Positions 1 through 8,164 of a DNA stretch of 55,979 nt are shown here, piece by piece (positions within the stretch are counted from its first letter, which is position 1; the number at the start of each line of letters is the position of its first letter). The stretch lies in the NCBI GenBank assembly GCA_905236815.1, contig CAJOPE010000019.1, positions 1 to 55,979 of the forward strand, written 5' to 3'. A model generated the notes under the pieces. That model was not told the origin of the DNA. It ran no database searches and was given only the letters and a program-made list of their open reading frames with translations. This DNA comes from an uncultured Prevotella sp. GTDB taxonomy: Bacteria > Bacteroidota > Bacteroidia > Bacteroidales > Bacteroidaceae. The translations under genes and the position numbers were made by a program.

Positions 1-700
1 CTTCTAAGTTTGAATTTTATTGTTTGGTCACTATAAAATTACTCATTTTCAATGAGTTATACAAACTTTGAAGCCTTTTTTTTATTCCAAATTTAAGTTA
101 ATATATGCATTGATTCCTTACATGCGAAACTTCAGTAACATTATAAAATGTAGTTTCCATTTTTTTATTATCTAATTTTGTTATTTCTAATGGCCTATAT
201 TGAGTGCTAAGAATAAAAATATGAGGTATCAAAAACATATATATTGGATAGTCTGCCTCTAGGCAGACTATTATCGCCCTTAAGGCAGACTATAATCTGC
301 CTCGAGGAAGACGAAGCTCTCCTTCGTCCCACATCCTGCATAAAAGAAGAAATGAAGATTTGACTCCAATAAAATTATCAGTTGATTTAAGAAGGAATAG
401 ATTTTCACCTTCGTGTGGCTTATGCAAGTATAGTTGAATGCATATTACAAAGTTCCTTCATTATTAATTTTGTAATATTCAATGAGTTACCTCAAAATAT
501 GGTGGAACTTTTTTTTATTGAATTAAATCGTATATTGTCCTAGTAAATTGTATTCCATATTCAGACAATGACAAAAGCAGTCACAAATTGTTCGGCTTTA
601 TATTTGTTGTTAGGGAAGTTTTAATAACCAGTTGGCGAAATTAATTTGGTGCATACTTAATTCCACCAACGAGTACAGCTGGGAGAAGTCATGGTATTAT
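1..700. other. Gene-free AT-rich left end
   Basis: No credible coding frame is visible on either strand: frames are short and broken by stops. The stretch is AT-rich and contains a group of short hairpins at about 250-327 (listed separately). It lies downstream of the minus-strand gene ending at 790, so nothing here needs to be its promoter. Confidence 0.6.
250..327. repeat. Three consecutive short hairpins
   Basis: Three stem-loops follow each other: AGTCTGCC/GGCAGACT with loop TCTA (about 250-269), AGGCAGA/TCTGCCT with loop CTATAA (about 283-302) and GACGAAG/CTTCGTC with a 5-nt loop (about 309-327). The first two share the core GGCAGA. There is no ORF and no T-tract, so a simple terminator is not an adequate explanation. 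Function unknown. Confidence 0.55.
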
Positions 701-737
701 AAAAAATCCTCTCGACCTTCAAACAGGGGGAGAGGAT
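701..737 (-). terminator. Rho-independent terminator of the 790-1362 gene
   Basis: On the minus strand, ATCCTCTC and its complement GAGAGGAT (706-713 with 730-737) form an 8-bp stem that is followed directly by a run of T (A701-A706 on the plus strand). It sits about 50 nt beyond the stop codon of the minus-strand gene. Confidence 0.7.
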
Positions 738-789
738 ATATGAAAAAGTGGTAAAATATACGACCAATGGTCGTAAAACTGTGGCTTTA

Positions 790-1362
790 CTACTTTGAGT
801 AAGTTACTCTCAACTGCTCCATTTTATTTTTGGCGTAATTGAGAGTTGCTAACATTTGCTCAGGATCACCAAAGGTGAGGTTTGGGCCGCCACCCTGGAT
901 GTCGATATACCAGAAAGGACGTCCTCGGCGAATGTGGTATCCTACCTCAATATCATCTGTAATCTGATATTTGTTCTTGAGGTACAACACATTCTCGTAC
1001 TGCATATCCTTAACGTTCTCTGTTTTAAGAACATTAATAGCCTGAATCAGTTTGCAGAGGTCAAGATACTCGATAAAGGCAACCTGCTTCTGATCGGTGA
1101 GGCCACCCTCAAGGCGGAAGAAGAATATATTGCCTTTTGGAGTTTGGTACATACGGACACGAGCCGACATGGTTATGCCTTTATTCTTGTCGCTTTCGAG
1201 GTCAGGCATATCAAAATCAATGAGTTTAATAAACTCCTGGCGATATCCCATAATTTCCTCCATTTTTTCTTTTGTACCTTCAGCATTGTTTTTGGATTTT
1301 TTCTCTCCAGCAAATGATACGAGAGAAGACAAAAGAGCACAAATAAGTAATAATTTTCTCAT
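790..1362 (-). CDS. Secreted hypothetical protein, 190 aa
   Basis: A protein of about 190 residues that starts with a clean signal peptide (MRKLLLICALLSSLVSFAGE) followed by a lysine-rich linker and a mixed alpha/beta region rich in aromatic residues; no family is recognised. The frame is open up to 1443, but 1362 is chosen because the signal peptide begins there and because a promoter matching the Bacteroidota consensus (TTTG, 20 nt, TAGCTTTG) lies at 1401-1432, inside the longer reading. The gene stands alone, divergent from the polyene cluster, and has its own terminator at 701-737. It is probably periplasmic or outer-membrane exposed; the role is unknown. Confidence 0.8.
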   Translation of the reverse strand: MRKLLLICALLSSLVSFAGEKKSKNNAEGTKEKMEEIMGYRQEFIKLIDFDMPDLESDKNKGITMSARVRMYQTPKGNIFFFRLEGGLTDQKQVAFIEYLDLCKLIQAINVLKTENVKDMQYENVLYLKNKYQITDDIEVGYHIRRGRPFWYIDIQGGGPNLTFGDPEQMLATLNYAKNKMEQLRVTYSK

Positions 1363-1400
1363 TGTAAGTTGATGTTTAAATGTATTCACGAATATTGAGG

Positions 1401-1432
1401 CAAAGCTAAGGATTTTTTTTTGAATATCCAAA
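1401..1432 (-). promoter_or_regulatory. Promoter of the 790-1362 gene
   Basis: Read on the minus strand: TTTG at 1432-1429, a 20-nt spacer, then TAGCTTTG at 1408-1401, an exact fit to the Bacteroidota -33/-7 consensus. The predicted transcript starts about 30 nt upstream of the ATG at 1362. Confidence 0.7.
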
Positions 1433-1480
1433 CTTTTTTCCAAATTTTTAATAACAAGTGTAAATTGCAGATAGTTTTCG

Positions 1481-1509
1481 TTTGTTTCTGATTTTTTTTA
1501 GTACCTTTG
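1481..1509 (+). promoter_or_regulatory. Promoter of the 19-gene polyene operon
   Basis: TTTG at 1481-1484, a 17-nt spacer and TACCTTTG at 1502-1509 match the Bacteroidota promoter consensus with a slightly short spacer. The box lies about 30 nt upstream of the first cluster gene (ATG 1541). No other promoter-sized gap occurs inside the following 17 kb, so this may drive the whole set. Confidence 0.6.
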
Positions 1510-1540
1510 CACAATATTATAAAAGAAAAAGTAAATTGTA

Positions 1541-2269
1541 ATGAAATACGCACTCGTAACGGGTGGATCTCGCGGCATAGGAAAGGCAGTGGCTAAAGAG
1601 CTGGCTGCACAGGGAATGGCCGTTGTGATCAACTATCGCAGCAATACTGAAGCTGCTCAGGCTACGTTGAATGAAATTAAGGAAGACGGCGGAATGGCTG
1701 AACTCCTTTCGTTTGATGTATCCGATCCAAAGGCGATAGATTTGGCTCTTGAGGAATGGGAAAAGAAACATCCGGATGATTATATCTCGGTTGTAGTGAA
1801 TAATGCGGGTATCCGAAAAGACAATCTCATGATATTCATGCAGGATGAGGAGTGGCAGCAGGTGCTTGACACTCCTCTGAATGGGTTCTTCTATGTTACC
1901 CGTAGATTACTCAAGAATATGCTGGTGCATCGTGATGGCAGAATCATCAATATGACATCGCTTAGTGGTATCAAGGGATTGCCTGGTCAGACAAATTATA
2001 GTGCAGCCAAATCGGCTATCATAGGTGCTACCAAGGCTTTGGCACAAGAAGTGGCAAAGCGCAAGGTAACTGTAAATGCGATAGCTCCTGGTTTTATTGA
2101 TACGGATATGACCAAAGACCTCGACAAGAAGGAACTCAGCAAGATGATTCCTATGGAGAGGTTTGGAAAACCTGAGGAAGTAGCTCATCTGGCTGCTTTC
2201 CTGGCAAGCGACAAGGCTAGTTACATCACCGGACAGGTGATTCAGATAAATGGAGGACTTTATACCTAA
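1541..2269 (+). CDS. fabG: 3-oxoacyl-ACP reductase (FabG-type SDR)
   Basis: A short-chain dehydrogenase of 242 residues, the usual FabG length. It has the glycine-rich cofactor motif TGGSRGIG near the N-terminus, the NNAG motif, and the catalytic Ser140, Tyr153 and Lys157 (NYSAAK). FabG enzymes reduce a beta-ketoacyl-ACP to the beta-hydroxyacyl-ACP with NADPH; here it would supply the ketoreduction step of polyene extension. It is the first gene after the promoter at 1481-1509, and its stop overlaps the next ATG (TAATG). The housekeeping FabG is expected elsewhere in the genome, so this copy is probably specialised, like the ApeQ-type reductase of aryl polyene clusters. Confidence 0.92.
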   Translation: MKYALVTGGSRGIGKAVAKELAAQGMAVVINYRSNTEAAQATLNEIKEDGGMAELLSFDVSDPKAIDLALEEWEKKHPDDYISVVVNNAGIRKDNLMIFMQDEEWQQVLDTPLNGFFYVTRRLLKNMLVHRDGRIINMTSLSGIKGLPGQTNYSAAKSAIIGATKALAQEVAKRKVTVNAIAPGFIDTDMTKDLDKKELSKMIPMERFGKPEEVAHLAAFLASDKASYITGQVIQINGGLYT

Positions 2270-3495
2270 TGGAACGCAGAGTAGTAATTACAGGCATGGG
2301 CATCTGGTCGTGTCTGGGAACAGATAAGGAAAGTGTAGCTCGCTCTCTTAGAGAGGGTAAGAGCGGAATTGGTATCGAGAAGGAACGCCTGGAATATGGT
2401 TATCAGTCGGCACTTACAGCTATCGTTGAGCGTCCAGAACTGAAAAAACTTCTCTCTCGTCGTGAACGAATGGGAATGCCAGAGGAGGCTCAGTATGCCT
2501 TTATGGCCACTCGAGAGGCTTTTGCACAGGCAGGCATCGATGATGACTTCCTGAAGCAGAACGAGGTGGGTGTAATTTATGGTAACGACTCTTCGGCAGA
2601 GCCTGTTATCAAGGCAGCTCATATCATGGATGAGGAGCACGATTCCCAGATGTTGGGCTCAGGTCTCATCTTCCAGTCGATGAACTCAACTGTTACCATG
2701 AACTTGAGCAGTATTTTCCATCTCACAGGTATCAACTTCACCGTTAGTTCGGCCTGTGCCAGTGGTAGCCATTCCATCGGTCTGGGTTATCTGCTCATCA
2801 AGCAGGGCTTGCAGGATCGTGTGCTCTGTGGTGGTGCTCAAGAGGTGAACTTCTATAGTATGGCCTCTTTTGATGCCTTGAGTGCATTCTCAATGCGCAT
2901 GGACGAGCCAACCAAGGCTAGTCGCCCATTCGATAGAGACCGCGATGGATTGGTACCAGGTGGTGGTGCGGCATCCTTAGTATTAGAGGACTATGAAAGT
3001 GCCGTGAAGCGTGGTGCACCTATTCTTGCTGAGGTGGTTGGCTATGGCTTCTCTTCAAATGGAGGAGGTATCAGTACTCCATCCGATGACGGAAGTATGC
3101 TTGCAATGACCCGTGCCATGAAGATGGGCGGAGTAGAGGCTGACGATATCGATTATGTGAATGCCCATGCCACATCTACCCATCAGGGAGATATGTTCGA
3201 GGCAATTGCTATCGACCGCCTTTTCAGAAACAAGCATGCATTGGTATCCTCTACTAAGAGTATGACAGGACACGAGATGTGGATGGCAGGAGCCAGCGAA
3301 ATCGTTTACAGCACTTTGATGATGCAGGGCAATTTCGTTGCGCCAAACATCAATTTCGAAAATCCTGATGAATATAGCGAACACCTCAATCTTGCAGTAA
3401 AGACCGAGGAACGCAATGTGGATGTGGTCTTATCGAACAGCTTCGGCTTTGGTGGTACCAATTCTGCACTTGTAATCAAGAAAGTTAAAGAATAA
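2269..3495 (+). CDS. Beta-ketoacyl-ACP synthase (first KS of the cluster)
   Basis: A 408-residue ketosynthase of the FabB/FabF thiolase fold. The catalytic triad is intact: Cys163 in SSACASG, His in NAHATSTHQGD and His in KSMTGHEMWMAG. The segment after the last His (GHEMWMAGASE) departs from the usual GHTLGAAG, typical of cluster-specific KSs. It would condense malonyl-ACP with the growing chain. It overlaps fabG by one base and lies 4 nt ahead of the methyltransferase gene. It resembles the KSs of aryl polyene/flexirubin clusters more than a housekeeping FabF, inferred from context and length. Confidence 0.9.
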   Translation: MERRVVITGMGIWSCLGTDKESVARSLREGKSGIGIEKERLEYGYQSALTAIVERPELKKLLSRRERMGMPEEAQYAFMATREAFAQAGIDDDFLKQNEVGVIYGNDSSAEPVIKAAHIMDEEHDSQMLGSGLIFQSMNSTVTMNLSSIFHLTGINFTVSSACASGSHSIGLGYLLIKQGLQDRVLCGGAQEVNFYSMASFDALSAFSMRMDEPTKASRPFDRDRDGLVPGGGAASLVLEDYESAVKRGAPILAEVVGYGFSSNGGGISTPSDDGSMLAMTRAMKMGGVEADDIDYVNAHATSTHQGDMFEAIAIDRLFRNKHALVSSTKSMTGHEMWMAGASEIVYSTLMMQGNFVAPNINFENPDEYSEHLNLAVKTEERNVDVVLSNSFGFGGTNSALVIKKVKE

Positions 3496-3499
3496 GACT

Positions 3500-4588
3500 A
3501 TGCATTTGTCAGATTCTCTTGATAAGAAATATACTCAGGAAAGTCTCTCGGCTCGTGAAGCACAGAGAGCTGCTGAGTTTATCGCCTTTGGTCCAATCCT
3601 TTTTGAGGTGTCACGACTGATGGTGAAGTGGGGCATTCTGGATATGCTCCGCGATGAGGAACTCACGATTGACGAGGTGGCAGAGAAAGCCAAAATTACT
3701 CCTTATGCAGCAAAGTGTCTGCTGGAGGCTTCCTTGTCAATAGGTACTGTGTTAATCAATAAGGAGACCGATAAGTTCACGATCTCGAAGACAGGATGGT
3801 TCTTGGTGAATGATCCTGCTACGCGAGTAAATATGGATTTCAACCACGACGTGAACTATCAGGGTATGTTCTATCTTGAGGAAGCTTTCAAGGAAGGAAA
3901 ACCTGCCGGATTGAAAACACTTGGTGATTGGCCAACCGTTTACGAGGGACTTTCAACCTTGCCTGAGGCTGCTCAGAAAAGCTGGTTTGCCTTCGACCAT
4001 TTCTATAGCGACAGCTCCTTTCAGGAAGCGTTGGAAATTGTTTTTGCCAACCATCCCAAAACCTTGATGGATGTGGGTGGCAATACCGGACGATGGGCGA
4101 TGCAATGTGTAAACCATGATAGTGAGGTGAAGGTAACGATAGTTGACCTTCCACAGCAGATTGGTATGATGCAGGAGCAGACAAAGGGTAAGTCTGGAGC
4201 CGACCGCATTAATGGTATTGGCATGAATGTGCTGGATGATAAGAATCAGTTCCCAACCGACAAGCATTATGATGCTATCTGGATGAGTCAGTTCCTCGAT
4301 TGTTTCAGCTTGGAACAGATACAAAGCATCCTCGAACGTGCAGCAAAGATAATGGATGGTAATTCCACCTTATATATAATGGAGAACCTATGGAACCGTC
4401 AGCGATTTGAACCAGCAGCTATGTGCTTGACACTGACTAGTATCTACTTCTCGGATATCGCCAATGGCAACAGCAAGATGTATAGCAGCGACGATATGGA
4501 GAAAGTAATCAACAAGGCAGGATTGAAAGTGGTGAAGATCCACGACAATCTCGGACAGGGCCACTCCATCATGGAATGTAAATTATAA
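3500..4588 (+). CDS. SAM-dependent O-methyltransferase-like protein
   Basis: A 362-residue protein with the two-part build of COMT-type O-methyltransferases. Residues about 20-110 form a winged-helix dimerisation domain (EFIAFGPILFEVSRLMVKWG, then an EVAEKAKI helix-turn-helix-like segment). A Rossmann methyltransferase domain follows, with SAM motif I (LMDVGGNTGRW, Asp191) and an acidic pocket residue in the TIVDLPQQ strand. In aryl polyene and xanthomonadin-type pathways such enzymes methylate the aromatic head group or its hydroxyl; here that role is inferred from context. It lies between the first KS and the first ACP in the same operon. Confidence 0.85.
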   Translation: MHLSDSLDKKYTQESLSAREAQRAAEFIAFGPILFEVSRLMVKWGILDMLRDEELTIDEVAEKAKITPYAAKCLLEASLSIGTVLINKETDKFTISKTGWFLVNDPATRVNMDFNHDVNYQGMFYLEEAFKEGKPAGLKTLGDWPTVYEGLSTLPEAAQKSWFAFDHFYSDSSFQEALEIVFANHPKTLMDVGGNTGRWAMQCVNHDSEVKVTIVDLPQQIGMMQEQTKGKSGADRINGIGMNVLDDKNQFPTDKHYDAIWMSQFLDCFSLEQIQSILERAAKIMDGNSTLYIMENLWNRQRFEPAAMCLTLTSIYFSDIANGNSKMYSSDDMEKVINKAGLKVVKIHDNLGQGHSIMECKL

Positions 4589-4608
4589 ATCAACACTTAA
4601 TAAAATCA

Positions 4609-4854
4609 ATGGAAAGAAAAGAAATTGAAGATAAGGTAAGAGAATTCCTTATCGAGGATTTGGAGATCGATGAGGAGAAGATTGCACCTGAAGCTCAGCT
4701 GAAGGATGATCTGGGTATCGACAGTTTGGATTTTGTAGATATCGTAGTCATCGTAGAGAAGAAGTTTGGCTTCAAGATCAAGCCAGAGGAGATGGCAGGT
4801 GTAAAGACATTGAGCCAGTTCTGCGACTATATTGAGAGCAAGGTAAATGCCTGA
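4609..4854 (+). CDS. Acyl carrier protein 1
   Basis: An 81-residue acidic ACP with the phosphopantetheine attachment site LGIDSLDFVD (Ser39) and the usual four-helix pattern. It should carry the starter or growing acyl chain as a thioester after activation by a phosphopantetheinyl transferase, which is not in this window. Its last 8 bases overlap the start of the acyltransferase gene, so the two are likely translated together and may work as carrier and acceptor. Confidence 0.93.
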   Translation: MERKEIEDKVREFLIEDLEIDEEKIAPEAQLKDDLGIDSLDFVDIVVIVEKKFGFKIKPEEMAGVKTLSQFCDYIESKVNA

Positions 4855-5725
4855 AAAAGACTGGAAAGGTAACACGCAGGGCACAACGACGATGCATCGT
4901 ATGCTCATCGGCAGCTTTCGATTTCTCCCACTTCAGTTTGTTTATCTGGGGGCGGAGATATTTGTAGTTCCTTTCTATCTGCTTTTTGCCCATAAGGGCT
5001 ACATCTCAATGTATCACTATTTCCGCCACATCTGGAAAGAATCGTGGTGGAAAGCTTTTTGGCACACTTACCGCAATCACTGCTATTTCTCACAGGTGGT
5101 ACTCGATCGTTTCTATATGTTTGCCGGTGGAAAACTGGATGTGGAGGTAAGCGATTATGATACCTATCTGAAACTGGAGAATGGTGAGAGTGGTTTTGTA
5201 ATATTGAGTGCTCATGTGGGATGCTATGAAGCAGCAGGTTATACACTAACCTCTCGTCGTAAGACCTTCAACGCATTGGTGTATGCTGGTGAATCTGAAA
5301 CGGTTATGGAAAATCGTGCGAAGATTTTTGCAGAGCACAACATCAAGATGATTCCTATCCGCAAGGATATGAGCCACCTCTTTGCTATGAGCAATGCTTT
5401 GCGAGATGGAGGTGTGGTGAGTATTCCTGGCGATCGCATCTTTGGTTCACCTAAACATGTGGAATGTGAATTTCTGGGACAGAAGGCAGACTTTCCTTTA
5501 GGACCGTTTGCTGTTGCTGCTCAGCGAGAAGTTCCCGTGATAGCAGTGAATGTGATGAAGGTGAAACCTAAGAAATATAAGGTTTTCATCAAGGAAATTC
5601 ATGCAGAAGGAGCAACAATCCGTGATCGTGCCAACAATTTAGCCTGTCAATATGCGGCCAATTTGGAGAGTGTCATCCGAAAGTTCCCACTGCAATGGTA
5701 TAATTACTTTGAATTCTGGAAATAA
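4847..5725 (+). CDS. LpxL/HtrB-type lysophospholipid acyltransferase
   Basis: A 292-residue membrane-associated acyltransferase. It has an N-terminal hydrophobic anchor (about residues 22-45) and the HX4E catalytic motif of the LpxL/LpxM family (HVGCYE, in the ILSAHVGCYEAAGY segment), followed by a VSIPGDR-type segment. Such enzymes move an acyl chain from ACP to a lipid or sugar hydroxyl at the inner-membrane face. Directly behind an ACP in a polyene operon it may transfer the polyene acyl group, or a fatty acid, onto the lipid carrier. A second in-frame ATG at 4892 (MHRM) is possible, but the overlap with the ACP gene favours 4847. Confidence 0.85.
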   Translation: MPEKDWKGNTQGTTTMHRMLIGSFRFLPLQFVYLGAEIFVVPFYLLFAHKGYISMYHYFRHIWKESWWKAFWHTYRNHCYFSQVVLDRFYMFAGGKLDVEVSDYDTYLKLENGESGFVILSAHVGCYEAAGYTLTSRRKTFNALVYAGESETVMENRAKIFAEHNIKMIPIRKDMSHLFAMSNALRDGGVVSIPGDRIFGSPKHVECEFLGQKADFPLGPFAVAAQREVPVIAVNVMKVKPKKYKVFIKEIHAEGATIRDRANNLACQYAANLESVIRKFPLQWYNYFEFWK

Positions 5726-5727
5726 CT

Positions 5728-6159
5728 ATGTCGAAGTCATTAGAGGAAATAGATATTCACGAATTGCTGCCTCAGCAGGAGCCTTTCGTGATGGTGGATA
5801 AGTTGACGAGTTTTGATATGAAGACAACCACGACCAATTTCACTATCCGTGAGGATAATCTCTTTGTGGAGGAGGGACGACTGGATACTTGTGCCCTTGC
5901 TGAGAATATTGCTCAGACTTGTGCGGCTCGTTTGGGATACTACAACAAGTATGTCTTGAAAAGAGGTATACAAGTAGGCTTTATTGGCGCTATCCGAGCT
6001 TTCAAGGTATATGTTCAGCCTTGTGTGGGCGACCATCTCGATACCACTATAAATGTGTTGCAAGATATCATGGGTATCACCCTTGTGGATGCAATTGTTA
6101 AGAGAGGTGAGGAAGTCATCGCGGAAGGTGAGATGAAGATAGCTTTAAACAACGAATGA
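5728..6159 (+). CDS. Hotdog-fold 3-hydroxyacyl-ACP dehydratase, ApeP-like
   Basis: A 143-residue single hotdog domain. The N-terminus IHELLPQQEPFVMVDKL matches the LLPh-x-PMxxID start of cluster dehydratases, and the central helix has the acidic AENIAQTCAAR segment in which Glu is the expected catalytic residue. It would dehydrate the beta-hydroxyacyl-ACP to the trans-enoyl form, the step that builds conjugated double bonds when no enoyl reductase acts. No enoyl reductase is seen in the cluster, which fits a polyene product. Its stop overlaps the next start (ATGA). A thioesterase of the same fold is the main alternative. Confidence 0.8.
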   Translation: MSKSLEEIDIHELLPQQEPFVMVDKLTSFDMKTTTTNFTIREDNLFVEEGRLDTCALAENIAQTCAARLGYYNKYVLKRGIQVGFIGAIRAFKVYVQPCVGDHLDTTINVLQDIMGITLVDAIVKRGEEVIAEGEMKIALNNE

Positions 6160-6710
6160 AGACAATAGGGAAAATACATATCACTCCAAAGGAGATTGTG
6201 CTCAACGATCGTAAGTTGGAGGTGGAGGGTGTCGGGGCCGAATTGCTCAAGGATGCCTATCGTAGATATGTAGGTGATTATCCGAAATTCTTCAAGATGG
6301 ATGCCCTCTGTCGATTAGGATTTGTTGCCTCTGAACTCCTGTTAAAGGATGAAGGAGACCGCAAGGAAGAACCTAGAAGCGACCGGGCAATAATCTTCTT
6401 CAATGAACATAGCAGTAAGGCGATAGATGAAAAATATGCTCAGACAATTCAGGATAAGGAAAACTATTTCCCTAGTCCTGCTGCTTTTGTCTATACGCTT
6501 CCAAATATCGTTACTGGAGAGATTGCTATTCGTAATCACTATCAAGGTGAAACCTGCTTCTATGTTTTGGAACACCGTGATGATGAGATAATTAGAAAGG
6601 TTGTTGAGGAAACTCTAGTGGATGAGACTATTAACAGTTGTTTTTGTGGATGGCTTGATAGTACTAATTCAGAAGAGTTCCTAGCCGACTTAAGTTTAAT
6701 AGAAAAATAA
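6156..6710 (+). CDS. Degenerate ketosynthase-like half protein
   Basis: A 184-residue protein related to the N-terminal half of ketosynthases: the segment YFPSPAAFVYTLPNIVTGE is typical of KS-like subunits in flexirubin/aryl polyene clusters, where the residues that place the acyl chain sit. The C-terminal half of a KS, with both catalytic histidines, is absent, and the active-site region (HYQGETCFYV) does not keep the ACxSG motif. It may be a chain-length-factor-type partner of one of the full KSs rather than an enzyme. It overlaps the dehydratase by 4 nt and precedes ACP2. The specific function is inferred. Confidence 0.65.
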   Translation: MKTIGKIHITPKEIVLNDRKLEVEGVGAELLKDAYRRYVGDYPKFFKMDALCRLGFVASELLLKDEGDRKEEPRSDRAIIFFNEHSSKAIDEKYAQTIQDKENYFPSPAAFVYTLPNIVTGEIAIRNHYQGETCFYVLEHRDDEIIRKVVEETLVDETINSCFCGWLDSTNSEEFLADLSLIEK

Positions 6711-6720
6711 GAAAATAGAT

Positions 6721-6975
6721 ATGTTACAAGATGATTTGAAATCAAAGATCATTCAGGCGCTCAATCTTGAGAATGTAGCACTTGAGGACATCGACAATGA
6801 TATGCCACTTTTTGGGGAAGACGGTTTAGGTCTTGACTCTATTGATGCATTGGAGTTGATCGTAATGCTTGAGAAGGAATTTGGAATCAAGATTCAGGAT
6901 CCAAAAGAAGGCAAGCAGATATTCAAGAGCATCAACGTGATGGCAGAATACGTTGAGAAGAATAGAAAAAAATAA
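6721..6975 (+). CDS. Acyl carrier protein 2
   Basis: An 84-residue ACP. The attachment Ser40 lies in GLGLDSIDALEL, a motif form found in ACPs of aryl polyene clusters (DSID, not the DSLD of ACP1), and the third helix reads VMLEKEFGIKI. Two distinct ACPs in one operon suggest one for starter loading and one for extension, as known for aryl polyene systems; which is which cannot be read from sequence. It is followed 13 nt later by the second ketosynthase. Confidence 0.93.
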   Translation: MLQDDLKSKIIQALNLENVALEDIDNDMPLFGEDGLGLDSIDALELIVMLEKEFGIKIQDPKEGKQIFKSINVMAEYVEKNRKK

Positions 6976-6988
6976 TCTGTTCTGAACA

Positions 6989-8164
6989 ATGACAAAGGTG
7001 CTGATAACAGGGGCAGGTATCGTTTCGGCTATTGGAAACAATAAGCAGGAATGTCTTGATTCACTCATCCATGAAAGAAGTGGAGTGGGCGAGGTGCGTT
7101 ATCTCAGAACTTCTCATAAGGAATTCCCTGTAGGTGAGGTAAAACTCTCCAATGAGGAAATGAAGTCCCGTTTGGGAATTGCATCAGATGTCCATTATTC
7201 CCGAACGGAACTGATGGGTATTCTTTCCTTAAAGGAAGCTCTTGAGGAGGCAAAACTGCAGGAGGATGGTCTTGCTCTGATTTGTGGAACGACAGTGGCT
7301 GGTATGGATATCACAGAGGAGTTTTATCCTGCCAAGATGACGAAAGAGATTCTCGATCGTCATGATTGTGGTGCCAACACCGATGTTATTGCTGATTATT
7401 TTGGCTGTTTTGATTTTACCTCAACAATATCTACAGCATGTAGTTCTGCAACAAATGCTTTCCGGTTGGGTGAGTTGCTTATTCAGTCGGGTAGAAAGGA
7501 TGTTGTAGTTGTAGGAGGAAGTGAGAGTTTATCGCGCTTTCATCTCAATGGCTTCAAGTCATTGATGATTTTGGATCAAACAGTATGCCGACCATTTGAT
7601 GCAAGCAGAAAAGGTTTAAATTTAGGAGAGGGTGCCGCATGGATGATTCTCGAAAGCGAGGAACATGCCAAGAAACGGAATGCTCCAATACTAGCAGAGT
7701 TGAAGGCAACAGGAAATGCTTGTGATGCCTTCCATCAAACGGCTTCAAGTGATGATGGTGAGGGTGCTTATCTTGCTATGATGCAAGCACTTTCTGAAGC
7801 TGGGTTAAAGGCTTCAGAGATTGATTATGTCAATGCGCATGGTACAGGAACCGAAAACAATGATGCTAGCGAAAGTGCTGCTCTTCGAAGAGTTTTTGGA
7901 GAAGCTGTTCCACCTGTATCTTCCACGAAAGGCTTTACTGGCCATACCACCAGTGTTAGTGGTTGTATTGAGGCTGTATTCTGTCTGCTGGCCTTGCAAC
8001 ATCAATTCCTTCCAAAGAATCTGAATTTTAAGACAGCAGATGAAAATTGTATTCTTCCTTGTGTGGATACAACTGTAACAACCCCACTGAAGAATATTCT
8101 ATGTAATGGATTCGGGTTTGGAGGTAACGATTCAACTTTGATTATCGGAAAGTATGGAGAATAA
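6989..8164 (+). CDS. Beta-ketoacyl-ACP synthase (second KS)
   Basis: A 391-residue ketosynthase with all catalytic residues: Cys151 in STACSSATNAF, His in NAHGTGTENNDASE and His in KGFTGHTTSVSG, and the GFGFGGND motif near the end. Its stop overlaps the start of the chain-length-factor-like gene by 11 nt, so the two proteins are probably made together and may form the KS/CLF heterodimer that sets polyene length. It would do the repeated decarboxylative condensations with malonyl-ACP. Confidence 0.9.
   Translation: MTKVLITGAGIVSAIGNNKQECLDSLIHERSGVGEVRYLRTSHKEFPVGEVKLSNEEMKSRLGIASDVHYSRTELMGILSLKEALEEAKLQEDGLALICGTTVAGMDITEEFYPAKMTKEILDRHDCGANTDVIADYFGCFDFTSTISTACSSATNAFRLGELLIQSGRKDVVVVGGSESLSRFHLNGFKSLMILDQTVCRPFDASRKGLNLGEGAAWMILESEEHAKKRNAPILAELKATGNACDAFHQTASSDDGEGAYLAMMQALSEAGLKASEIDYVNAHGTGTENNDASESAALRRVFGEAVPPVSSTKGFTGHTTSVSGCIEAVFCLLALQHQFLPKNLNFKTADENCILPCVDTTVTTPLKNILCNGFGFGGNDSTLIIGKYGE

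Noticed and set aside
790..1443. Longer form of the first gene, starting at 1443
   Set aside because: The promoter at 1401-1432 lies inside that reading, and the signal peptide begins at 1362.
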